This document shows positions 1 through 10,172 of a DNA stretch of 13,590 nucleotides, piece by piece. The stretch lies in contig CAJFUT010000127.1 of assembly GCA_904420255.1 (NCBI GenBank), positions 1-13,590 of the forward strand. Direction: 5' to 3'. Every line of letters starts with the position of its first letter. Positions within the stretch are counted from its first letter, which is position 1. Both the position numbers and the translations under genes were made by a program. This DNA comes from an uncultured Angelakisella sp. (GTDB lineage Bacteria; Bacillota; Clostridia; Oscillospirales; Ruminococcaceae). The notes below the pieces were generated by a model that was given only the letters and a program-made list of their open reading frames with translations, had not been told where the DNA came from and did no database searches.

Positions 1-78
1 CCGGGGGGCTCCCCGGCCGCTCTTTGTCACTTTCTCTCGGCAGAGAAAGTGAGGCCCGGACCTCCGGTGCGACCGGAG
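1..78. repeat. Three consecutive perfect hairpins
   Basis: Three perfect inverted repeats lie close together. Bases 1-6/11-16 form a GC-only stem with a 4-base loop. Bases 27-37/42-52 form an 11-bp stem with loop cggc. Bases 62-68/72-78 form a 7-bp stem with loop gcg. None is followed by a T-run on either strand, so they do not read as ordinary intrinsic terminators. The region has no coding frame I trust. Such stacked palindromes are typical of dispersed REP/MITE-like intergenic elements; that identity is inferred. Confidence 0.6.
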
Positions 79-142
79 TAATACTTGAGTGAAAGCCCTG
101 CGCCAACAGAAAATGCTCTTCCCCAGCCCAAGTGATATGCTC

Positions 143-1929
<1,787 letters not shown>

Positions 1930-2931
1930 ATGAAAACGAAACGATTCGCAGTTCTGCTGACGGCGGCGGTCCTGGTCCTGGCACTGGGGATGACTGGCTG
2001 TACCGGGGGATGCTCCACCGATGATGTGTCCAGCTCCAGCACCAGTTCCTCGTCCAGCAGCACCTCCTCCAGCTCCTCCAGCAGCAGCTCCTCGTCCAGC
2101 AGCAGCATGAGCGAGCCCAGCACCAGCACGCCGGATGAGGACAGCACGCCGGAGGATTCCAGCGCCAGCTCCACCTCCAGCCTCCCTCCCGATTCCACCT
2201 CTGCCGAGGCGACCATGGGCACCGATTTCGAGGAGATCGGTGCCCTCTCCTCCCAGAGCCTGGACTGGGGCCCGGGAGGCCCGGTGGACGAGAAGAACCG
2301 CTCCCAGGGGGCCATCCTCTACAACGAGAAATACGGCGGTTACGACGCCCTCTTCCTGGCGGCGGACGAGCCGGTGGTCTATATGACCTTTGACGAGGGT
2401 TACGAATACGGGCTGACCCCCACCTTCCTTTCCATCCTGAAGGAAAAGGATGTGAAGGGCCTGTTCTTTGTTACTTACGATTTTGCCGCCCGGCAGCCGG
2501 AGCTGGTGCAGCAGATCATCGACGAGGGCCACGTCCTGGGGAACCACAGCTGGAGCCACAAGAACTACAGCACCCTCACCCCCAAGGAGGCGGCGGAGGA
2601 CCTGATGAAGCTCCACGACTACATCAAGGAAAATTTCGACTACGAGATGAAGTATTTCCGCTTCCCCAGCGGCAACTTCAACGAGCAGACCCTGGCGGTG
2701 GTCCAGTCCATGGGGTACAAATCGGTGTTCTGGTCCTTCGCCTACCAGGACTGGCTCACCGACGACCAGCCGGAGCCCGCCGCCTCCGCCGACCGGATCG
2801 TGAACGCCGCCTGCCCGGGGAACATCTACCTCCTCCACGCCGTATCCCAGACCAACGCCGACATCCTCCCGGAGGTCATCGACCGCGTCCGGGACGCCGG
2901 CTACACCTGGGGGGACCCGGCGGAGCTGTGA
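1930..2931 (+). CDS. pdaA: PdaA-like polysaccharide deacetylase lipoprotein
   Basis: A 333-residue exported carbohydrate esterase family 4 (NodB-like) deacetylase. Residues 1-24 form a lipoprotein signal ending in lipobox MTGC (Cys24). Residues 34-59 are almost pure serine, followed by a Ser/Thr/Pro/Glu-rich linker to about residue 95. Catalytic motifs follow: TFDEG with Asp155, HSWSH with metal ligands His206 and His210, RFPSG with Arg244, and YLLHAVS with His303. The FDEGYEYG and LLHAVSxTNA blocks match the PdaA group, which removes acetyl groups from N-acetylmuramic acid during muramic delta-lactam formation in spore cortex. The lipid anchor and long linker could equally suit a vegetative wall deacetylase, so the substrate is inferred. 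The ATG follows AGGTG by 9 bases; an in-frame GTG at 1918 is less likely because it would shift the signal peptide. It is the only plus-strand gene here. Confidence 0.88.
   Translation: MKTKRFAVLLTAAVLVLALGMTGCTGGCSTDDVSSSSTSSSSSSTSSSSSSSSSSSSSSMSEPSTSTPDEDSTPEDSSASSTSSLPPDSTSAEATMGTDFEEIGALSSQSLDWGPGGPVDEKNRSQGAILYNEKYGGYDALFLAADEPVVYMTFDEGYEYGLTPTFLSILKEKDVKGLFFVTYDFAARQPELVQQIIDEGHVLGNHSWSHKNYSTLTPKEAAEDLMKLHDYIKENFDYEMKYFRFPSGNFNEQTLAVVQSMGYKSVFWSFAYQDWLTDDQPEPAASADRIVNAACPGNIYLLHAVSQTNADILPEVIDRVRDAGYTWGDPAEL
2029..2106 (+). repeat. Serine-codon low-complexity tract
   Basis: Twenty-six consecutive codons encode only Ser (TCC, TCG, AGC, AGT) with two Thr. The tract makes the flexible linker of the deacetylase lipoprotein. 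Tandem tcc/agc triplets like these are prone to slippage, so linker length may vary between strains (inference). Confidence 0.8.
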
Positions 2932-2950
2932 CCCCCGGCTCGGAGCCAAA

Positions 2951-2990
2951 CAAAAAAACCGCCCTGAGAGACGATCTCAGGGCAGTTTTG
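2951..2990. terminator. Bidirectional intrinsic terminator
   Basis: A perfect 9-bp stem (2961-2969/2975-2983, loop gacga) is flanked by an A-run at 2952-2958 and by tttt at 2986-2989. Read on the minus strand, it ends in seven T residues after two G; on the plus strand it ends in a weaker T-run. It lies between the convergent ends of the deacetylase gene and the small lipoprotein gene and can stop both transcripts. Confidence 0.85.
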
Positions 2991-3002
2991 CGTTTGCCGG
3001 GG

Positions 3003-3476
3003 TCACTGGCTGATGGTCACCGTGCGGCCTTTGGCCTCCAGGTCGGCGGCGGCTTCCTCCAGGGTCATCTGGCAGTAGGGGGAGAATTCCAGAGGGTCGG
3101 AGCCCCCCTCGCCGTAGCCCCCCTTGCCGTAATCGGGGTAGGAATAGGAATGGAACACCAGCTTCCCGTCCTGGAACTGGAGCCGGTCCATGGTGACGCC
3201 GTCGTCGCCGGGGGCCTCCAGGTACCAGGTGCCGGAGCCGTAGGCCGTTTCCTTGGGCTCCTGGGCGGCCTCGGAGGACGGGCTCCCGGAGGACGGGCTT
3301 TCAGGAGTTTCTTCCGGGGCTTCCGCCTGGCCCACGGGGTCCTCCGCCTCGGGGGCGGGGGCGGTGGATCGGCTTTCCCCGCCGGAAGCGGGGCTCTGGG
3401 AGGCCTCCTCCCCGCCGCCGCACCCGGCCAGGGCGAGGCAGAGGAGAAGGGCCGCGAAAATAGCGGTCAGTTTCAT
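3003..3476 (-). CDS. Small lipoprotein of unknown function
   Basis: A 157-residue protein with a clean lipoprotein signal: MKLTAIF, a hydrophobic stretch and lipobox LAGC with Cys19. Residues 20 to about 75 are a Ser/Pro/Glu/Ala-rich, acidic, probably disordered linker. The C-terminal ~80 residues look folded (GTWYLEAPGDDG, DGKLVFHSYSYPDYGKGG, then an acidic helix EEAAADLEAKG). I recognise no family or catalytic motif. The ATG at 3476 has AAAAAGGAG upstream at about 8 bases. The gene starts 29 bases after the aspS stop, so it is probably the last gene of the hisS-aspS transcript, which ends at the terminator just beyond it. Its partner and role are unknown; the GTWYLEAP segment could belong to a small beta domain exposed outside the membrane. 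Confidence 0.8.
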   Translation of the reverse strand: MKLTAIFAALLLCLALAGCGGGEEASQSPASGGESRSTAPAPEAEDPVGQAEAPEETPESPSSGSPSSEAAQEPKETAYGSGTWYLEAPGDDGVTMDRLQFQDGKLVFHSYSYPDYGKGGYGEGGSDPLEFSPYCQMTLEEAAADLEAKGRTVTISQ

Positions 3477-3505
3477 GGGAAAGGCTCCTTTTTGTGGGAT
3501 TTGGT

Positions 3506-5293
<1,788 letters not shown>

Positions 5294-5317
5294 GATACTA
5301 CTTCCTCTCCCCGCCGG

Positions 5318-5336
5318 AAAAGGGCCCCGGGGGCCC
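5318..5336 (-). other. Short GC hairpin with T4 before aspS
   Basis: On the minus strand, gggccc (5331-5336) and gggccc (5322-5327) pair across a 3-base loop and are followed by TTTT (5318-5321), in the hisS-aspS gap. The stem is only 6 bp. It may be a weak attenuator or a processing/stability structure, or chance in very GC-rich DNA. Confidence 0.3.
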
Positions 5337-5381
5337 AAGCCCCTGCGGCCCGCTTCCCCTTTCGCGGGATTTCTTTTAGAT

Positions 5382-6728
5382 TCAGCCCTCGCCGTGATGG
5401 TGGTGGTCCAGGCCCAGCTGGCCGGCCACCTCCTCCAGGTCGGCGTAGGCGTTTTTCATGATCTCCTCGTAGACGGCGTCGGAGAAGCCGTCCCCCAGGG
5501 GGATGGGGGAGGTAGCGCCGGTGCGCATGGATTTGAGAAGGGCCTCCCCCTTCTGGAGCTCGTCGTCCCCCAGGACGATGACGTACTTGGCCCCCAGCTT
5601 GTTGGCGTATTTCATCTGGGCCTTCACCGAGCGGCCCATCAGGTCGCACTGGGCGGAGAAACCCTCGCTCCGCAGGAGGTTTGCCAGCTGGAAGGCCTTG
5701 ACCCCGGCGGCCCGGCCCATGGAGGCCAGGTAGACGTCGCAGGTCTGCTCCGGGGGGAAATCGCACCCCTCGTCCTCCATGATCTTGAGGATCCGCTCCA
5801 GCCCCATGGCGAAGCCGATGCCCTCCAGATTGGGGCCGCCCAGCTCCTGGATGAGGCCGCCGTACCGCCCGCCGCCGCCGCAGACCATCCGCTCCCCGTC
5901 GGGGGCGGTGTGGACCATCTCAAAGACGGTGCGGGTGTAGTAATCCAGCCCCCGGACGATGGTGGGCTCCACCCGGAAGGGGATGCCGGCGGCGGAGAGC
6001 CGCTGCTGCACCTCCCGGAAATGCTCCTGGCAGTCCCCGCAGAGGTAATCCAGGATGCTGGGGGCCCCGGCGGCGATCTCCTTGTCCTGGGGGCTCTTGC
6101 AGTCCAGCACCCGGAGGGGGTTCTTGTCCAGCCGCTCCAGGCAGGTGGAGCAGAGCTGCCCCCGGTACTGGCTGAAATAGCGGAGCAGGGCGTCGGTGTA
6201 CCGCTTGCGGCACTCCCGGCAGCCCAGGGAATTGATCTCCAGCACCACGTTCTGGAGCCCCAGCACCTGGAAGCACTCGCAGGCCAGGGCCAGGAGCTCG
6301 CTGTCGGCGGCGGGGGAATCGGCGCCGTAAAGCTCCACCCCGAACTGGTGGAACTCCCGGAACCGCCCGCTGCCCGGCTTTTCGTACCGGAAGCAGGTGA
6401 TGTTGTAGCTGAGCTTCACCGGCAGGGCGTCCCCCAGCAGGCCGTTTTCCAGGGCGGCCCGGGCCACCCCGGCGGTGCCCTCCGGCCGGAGGGTGACGCT
6501 CCGGTCCCCCTTGTCCTGGAAGGTGTACATCTCCTTCTGGACCACGTCGGTGGTATCCCCCACCGAGCGGTTGAACAGCTCGGTGTGCTCGAAGGTGGGG
6601 ATGCGGATTTCCCGGAAGCCGAAAAGCTCCGCGGTCTGGAGCAGGGTCTTTTCCAGGTACTGCCATTTGGGGGTTTCCCCGGGGAGGATGTCCTTGGTGC
6701 CCCGGGGGGCGGTGGTGAGATATGCCAT
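5382..6728 (-). CDS. hisS: Histidyl-tRNA synthetase
   Basis: Class IIa synthetase that charges tRNA-His; 448 residues, a little longer than the usual 420-430. Motif 1 lies around 35-53, TLRPEGTAGVARA at 79-91, motif 2 FRYEKPGSGRFREFHQFG at 113-130, the histidine-specific RGLDYYTRTVFE at 259-270 with catalytic Arg259, GGGGRYGGL at 284-292, and motif 3 GLER at 309-312. Cysteine pairs at 170/173, 193/196 and 230/233, with Cys210, occupy the insertion domain and could bind zinc, as in other Firmicute forms. Residues from about 330 form the anticodon-binding domain. The C terminus ends in DHHHHGEG, a natural four-histidine tail. The gene starts 35 bases after mgsA, with GTGAGGGA before the ATG, and no T-box leader fits in the gap. 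Confidence 0.97.
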   Translation of the reverse strand: MAYLTTAPRGTKDILPGETPKWQYLEKTLLQTAELFGFREIRIPTFEHTELFNRSVGDTTDVVQKEMYTFQDKGDRSVTLRPEGTAGVARAALENGLLGDALPVKLSYNITCFRYEKPGSGRFREFHQFGVELYGADSPAADSELLALACECFQVLGLQNVVLEINSLGCRECRKRYTDALLRYFSQYRGQLCSTCLERLDKNPLRVLDCKSPQDKEIAAGAPSILDYLCGDCQEHFREVQQRLSAAGIPFRVEPTIVRGLDYYTRTVFEMVHTAPDGERMVCGGGGRYGGLIQELGGPNLEGIGFAMGLERILKIMEDEGCDFPPEQTCDVYLASMGRAAGVKAFQLANLLRSEGFSAQCDLMGRSVKAQMKYANKLGAKYVIVLGDDELQKGEALLKSMRTGATSPIPLGDGFSDAVYEEIMKNAYADLEEVAGQLGLDHHHHGEG

Positions 6729-6754
6729 AAAATTCCCTCACATCTGAGATTTTT

Positions 6755-6773
6755 GCCCTTCCCTCAGAAGGGC
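6755..6773 (-). other. Hairpin enclosing the mgsA stop codon
   Basis: A perfect 7-bp inverted repeat (6755-6761/6767-6773) has the mgsA TGA in its 5-base loop. On the coding strand it is followed by AAAAATC rather than T residues, so it is not an intrinsic terminator for mgsA. It might affect mRNA stability or coupling with hisS. Confidence 0.4.
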
Positions 6774-7177
6774 TTGGGATTAGGGTTTACAATGTCCCGC
6801 CAATCCAGGTCTCCGTGCTCCAGGGCATGGATCAGGGCCTCGGCGGTGGCGATGTTGGTGGCCACCGGGATGTTGTAGACATCGCAGAGCCGCAGGAGGT
6901 TGGACTCGTCCGGCTCGTTGGACTTGGCGGTGATGGGGTCCCGGAAGAACATCAATAGGTCGATCTCGTTGCAGGAGATCCGGGAGGCGATCTGCTGGTC
7001 CCCTCCCTGGGAGCCCGCCATGAAGCGGACGATGCTCAGGCCGGTGGCTTCCGCCACCATCTTGCCGGTGGTGCCGGTGGCGCAGAGGTTGTGGCGGCTG
7101 AGGATGCCGCAGTAGGCGATGCAGAACTGGACCATCAGCTCCTTCTTAGCGTCATGGGCGATGAGTGCGATGTTCAT
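6764..7177 (-). CDS. mgsA: Methylglyoxal synthase
   Basis: Converts dihydroxyacetone phosphate to methylglyoxal and phosphate, a bypass that relieves sugar-phosphate stress. The 137-residue length fits the family. Visible motifs: [10 protein letters not shown] with Asp9, ATGTTGK (33-39, phosphate binding), GGDQQ with the catalytic Asp60, FFRDP with Asp80, EPD with Asp90, and the C-terminal [12 protein letters not shown]. By alignment with the well-known Escherichia coli and Bacillus subtilis proteins, the histidine before (D/E)PD (E. coli His98) is Asn87 here. The loop before GGDQQ reads GSQ rather than the GPL/GPM of those enzymes. The ATG at 7177 has AGAAGGG 8 bases upstream. It lies 59 bases after minD and 35 before hisS, all on the same strand, so one transcript is likely. 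Confidence 0.95.
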   Translation of the reverse strand: MNIALIAHDAKKELMVQFCIAYCGILSRHNLCATGTTGKMVAEATGLSIVRFMAGSQGGDQQIASRISCNEIDLLMFFRDPITAKSNEPDESNLLRLCDVYNIPVATNIATAEALIHALEHGDLDWRDIVNPNPKPF

Positions 7178-7236
7178 TGGGATATCCCTTCTTTCTCACA
7201 AAAACTCTATTTCTTTCTTCTCTTGAAGGTATTCGA

Positions 7237-7959
7237 TTAGGGGAAGAGCTCCAGGGGGACCCGCTCCCCCAGCAGCCGCCGGGCGATGGCGTCCAGCTCC
7301 CGGCCGGCGGGGGTGTCGGGGGCCCTCTCCGCCGGGGGCTCCAGGCCGGGGGCCTCGGGCACCGCCCCCAGCAGCTGCACCCCCGCCAGGTCCACCACGT
7401 CGTCCAGGTCCCGCACCCGGGGGGAGGGGACCAGACGCCGGGGGACCCGGTTGATGATGAGCCGCTGGCGGGTGAGACCCGACTTCCAGAGGAAGCCGGA
7501 AACCTTGGCCGCCCCCCGGGCCGAAATCTCGTCGGGGAGGGTGATCAGCAGGGCCCCGGAACAGAGCCGGGCGGTGATGCCGTCCAGGGGGCCGTAGCCG
7601 GCGCCGCAGTCGGCAAAGACGTAATCCCACCGGCTGCCGGCCCAGGAAAAGAGGGCGGCCATCCGCTCCCGGGCGGGGAGGTATTCCGGGTCCCCGGGGG
7701 CCAGGAGCACCCGGAGCCCGGTGGGCTCGTGGACCTGGAGGGCGTCCTCCAGGCTGCACCGGCCCTCCAGCACGTCGGAAAGGTCGAAAATCGACCGGGC
7801 CGGAAGGCCCAAAAGCAGGTCCAGCCCCCGGAAGCCGGTATCGGTTTCCAGGATCAGCACCCGCTTGCCCCTTCTGGCAAGGCCGGCGGCCACATGGGCG
7901 CAGAGGGTGGATTTCCCCACGCCCCCCTTGCCGGAGGCCACCATGATGGTTTCCGCCAA
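7237..7959 (-). CDS. minD: MinD-like ATPase lacking membrane-targeting tail
   Basis: A 240-residue deviant-Walker ParA/MinD-family ATPase. Walker A GKGGVGKST at 10-18 carries the signature Lys11 and Lys16; ETDTGFRGLD (38-47) matches the MinD switch with Asp40; FADCGAG (115-121) is Walker B with Asp117, where MinD usually has DCPAG. IFDLSDVLEGRC and ARRLLGERVPLE near the end are MinD-like. The protein stops at VPLELFP; standard MinD continues for about 20 residues into an amphipathic membrane-binding helix. No minC or minE is present. The TTG at 7959 is chosen because GGGAGGG lies 7 bases upstream and the resulting start, MAETIMVASGKGG, aligns with known MinD N termini. It sits between mrdA and mgsA. 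Alternative: another cell-pole ParA-like ATPase that does not act in septum placement. Confidence 0.82.
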   Translation of the reverse strand: MAETIMVASGKGGVGKSTLCAHVAAGLARRGKRVLILETDTGFRGLDLLLGLPARSIFDLSDVLEGRCSLEDALQVHEPTGLRVLLAPGDPEYLPARERMAALFSWAGSRWDYVFADCGAGYGPLDGITARLCSGALLITLPDEISARGAAKVSGFLWKSGLTRQRLIINRVPRRLVPSPRVRDLDDVVDLAGVQLLGAVPEAPGLEPPAERAPDTPAGRELDAIARRLLGERVPLELFP

Positions 7960-7966
7960 AGCCTTG

Positions 7967-7973
7967 CCCTCCC
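7967..7973 (-). promoter_or_regulatory. RBS fixing the minD TTG start
   Basis: GGGAGGG on the minus strand lies 7 bases before the TTG at 7959. No other candidate start has an equally good site. Confidence 0.7.
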
Positions 7974-8003
7974 TTTTCCACAAAATCGGCAATATTTACT
8001 TAT

Positions 8004-8032
8004 AGTGTATCACAGATGGGACGAAAATGGAA
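8004..8032 (-). promoter_or_regulatory. Putative promoter of minD-mgsA-hisS-aspS
   Basis: On the minus strand TGATACACT (8004-8012) reads as an extended -10; the -35 at 17 bases is poor (TTCCAT, 8027-8032). An overlapping TATAAG (7999-8004) is an alternative -10. The motif ctgtgatacactat is nearly identical to the one before mreB. It lies about 45 bases upstream of the minD start. Confidence 0.45.
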
Positions 8033-8062
8033 TGGGTCAGCCAGATTTTTCCAGCCAAATTT

Positions 8063-10141
8063 TCAGGGGAGGAGGGCGCCGGAATCCGGCACCGCCTCGG
8101 TATCGGTGTCCCCGAAGAAATACTGGTCGGCGATCTTCCGGGCCACCGGGGCGCCGGTGTAGCCCTGGCCGCCGTCCTCGATGACCACGGCGATGGCGAT
8201 TTCCGGGTCGTCGGCGGGCATATAGCAGATATAGGTGGAGGTGAGGTTGGTGAGGCTTTCGGGGGTGCCGGTCTTGGAGGCCACGGTGTAGGGGAAGTCC
8301 AGCCAGCTGCTGGCCGAGGTGCCCCCCGGCTGGCTGGCCATCACCATCCCCTCCCGGACCACCTGGAAGGTTTCCGCCGAGGCGGGGACCTGGTCCACCA
8401 CCTCGGGCTCGGTTTCCTCCAGCACCTCCTCAAAGCCGTAGGTGGTCACCGCCTTCACCAGGTGGAGCCGCATCCGCTGGCCGTCGTTGGCCAGGGTGGC
8501 GGCGTAGCCCGCCAGTTGCAGGGGGGTGAAGCCGTGGTCCAGCTGGCCGATGGCCGACTGGATGATGTTGCCGTTGGTCCAGATATCCCCGGCGGCCTCC
8601 CGGGTCTCCCGGCTGGACCGCTGGCCCTTGGCCTCGGGGATCTCGATGCCGGTCAGCTCCCCCAGGCCAAAGTGGGAGGCGTATTCGTTCTGCAGGTCGA
8701 TGCCCAGCCGCCAGCCGGTTTCGTAGAAGAAGATGTTGCAGGACACCGCCAGGGCGTGGCGGACGTCGATGTTGCCGTTGACATAGAGGCAGTGGGGGGT
8801 ATAGGGGGCCAGGCGGGTGTAGGTGCCGGTGCAGAGGATGGTTTCCTCCGGGGTGATGACCCCCTCGGTGAGCCCCGCCACCGCCACCGAGGGCTTATAG
8901 GTGGAGCCGGGGCGGTAAAGCCCCATGGTGGCCCGGTTCAGCAGGGGCTCCGGGTCCTGCTGGGCCAGGTCGTTATAGTCCTGGTAATAGGTGCTGTTGT
9001 CGTAGCTGGGGTAGGTGGCCATGGCCAGCACCTCCCCGGTCTTCACAGCCACGCAGACGGCGGCGCCGGCGCTGGCGTCCTTGCCCTCGTTGATGGTGGT
9101 GTTCTGCTGGAGGAGGGCGATCTGGTCCGCCAGGGCCTCCTGGGTCACCTTCTGGAGGTCCCGATCCAGGGTGAGGACCACCGTGTTCCCCGGGGTGGGG
9201 GAAACGGTTTCCTCCACCTCCACCACCTGGTGCTGGGCGTTGAGGGTGATCCGCCGCTCCCCGTTCTGGCCCCGGAGGACGCTTTCATAGGCGCTCTCGA
9301 TGCCGCTGCGGCCGATGGTATCGCTGCCCCGGTAGCCCTGCTGGTTTTCGCTGCTCCACAGGAGCCCCTCGGCCTCCAGGGCCTCCAGGTCCTCCTGGTA
9401 CAGCGGCCCGGTGATGCCGATGACGTGGGGGGCCAGGGTGCCGTCGGAATATTCCCGCACCGTGCTCTGGATCACGTCCACCCCGGGCAGGGCGTAGCTG
9501 TACTCCTGGACGGTGGTGGCCACCGTGGTGCTGACGTCCTGGGCGAAGGTGTAGTTGTTGCGGTAGCTGAAATCCTGCTGGGCCATCTCATACCGCACCC
9601 CGGCCAGCTTCCGCTGGCTGGCGGGGTCGTCCGCCCAGTCCCCCAGGTCGTAGTAGGTGGCGCTGCACAGCCAGCTCATGCAGTCGTCGGCGGTGGCGTA
9701 GGGGGCCAGGGAAAGGGCCTCCCGGAGCTTCTCCACCTGGGAATCCATCCCCTCGAGGAAGGTGTAATGGACGCTGCCGTCGGCGCCCACCTCCGGCTCG
9801 GAAATGGGGAGGTTGTCGATCCACTCCTGCCCCAGGGATTCCAGCAGCTCCATCAGTTCCAGGATGACCTCGTTCTCCTGCCCCACCGGCAGGTAGGCCT
9901 GGTCCAGGATGATGTCCATGCTGATGCGGTTGGTGGCGAAGGGACGGCCGTAGCGGTCCACGATCTCCCCCCGGGCCGCCACCACCGTCTGGGTGCGGGT
10001 GTAGCCCTGGGTCACCTTCCGCTTGTAGTCCTCCCCCTGGGTGATCTGGATGAACACCAGCTGGTAGACAAACACCAGCAGCACCAGGGCCACAAGGCCG
10101 CCGGCGATGGCAAAGCGGATGCGTTCGTTTTTCGGGTTCAA
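8063..10141 (-). CDS. mrdA: Penicillin-binding protein 2, elongation transpeptidase
   Basis: Class B penicillin-binding protein: a peptidoglycan D,D-transpeptidase of the elongation (Rod) machinery that works with the RodA glycosyltransferase, outside the membrane. The 692-residue length is normal. A short cytosolic start is followed by one membrane segment (about 10-32), a pedestal/dimerisation region with VVAARGEIVDRYGRPFATN, then the transpeptidase domain with all three active-site motifs: STYK (Ser413, Lys416), SCN (Ser467, Asn469) and KTGT (Lys623). The C terminus IEDGGQGYTGAPVARKIADQ is typical of PBP2. The start is TTG at 10141, supported by AAAGGAG 6 bases upstream; no ATG lies near. 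It follows mreD by 31 bases. RodA is not in this window. A septal PBP (FtsI/SpoVD) is less likely given the mre context and no PASTA domain. Confidence 0.95.
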   Translation of the reverse strand: MNPKNERIRFAIAGGLVALVLLVFVYQLVFIQITQGEDYKRKVTQGYTRTQTVVAARGEIVDRYGRPFATNRISMDIILDQAYLPVGQENEVILELMELLESLGQEWIDNLPISEPEVGADGSVHYTFLEGMDSQVEKLREALSLAPYATADDCMSWLCSATYYDLGDWADDPASQRKLAGVRYEMAQQDFSYRNNYTFAQDVSTTVATTVQEYSYALPGVDVIQSTVREYSDGTLAPHVIGITGPLYQEDLEALEAEGLLWSSENQQGYRGSDTIGRSGIESAYESVLRGQNGERRITLNAQHQVVEVEETVSPTPGNTVVLTLDRDLQKVTQEALADQIALLQQNTTINEGKDASAGAAVCVAVKTGEVLAMATYPSYDNSTYYQDYNDLAQQDPEPLLNRATMGLYRPGSTYKPSVAVAGLTEGVITPEETILCTGTYTRLAPYTPHCLYVNGNIDVRHALAVSCNIFFYETGWRLGIDLQNEYASHFGLGELTGIEIPEAKGQRSSRETREAAGDIWTNGNIIQSAIGQLDHGFTPLQLAGYAATLANDGQRMRLHLVKAVTTYGFEEVLEETEPEVVDQVPASAETFQVVREGMVMASQPGGTSASSWLDFPYTVASKTGTPESLTNLTSTYICYMPADDPEIAIAVVIEDGGQGYTGAPVARKIADQYFFGDTDTEAVPDSGALLP

Positions 10142-10147
10142 GGGCAG

Positions 10148-10154
10148 CTCCTTT
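10148..10154 (-). promoter_or_regulatory. RBS fixing the mrdA TTG start
   Basis: AAAGGAG lies 6 bases before TTG at 10141, where the N-terminal membrane anchor begins about 10 residues later, as expected for a class B PBP. Confidence 0.75.
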
Positions 10155-10172
10155 CAGACAGGGGCGCGGCTG

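Noticed and set aside
27..52. 11-bp hairpin as an intrinsic terminator for eno or a left-hand gene
   Set aside because: No T-run on either strand and it lies about 385 bases beyond the eno stop.
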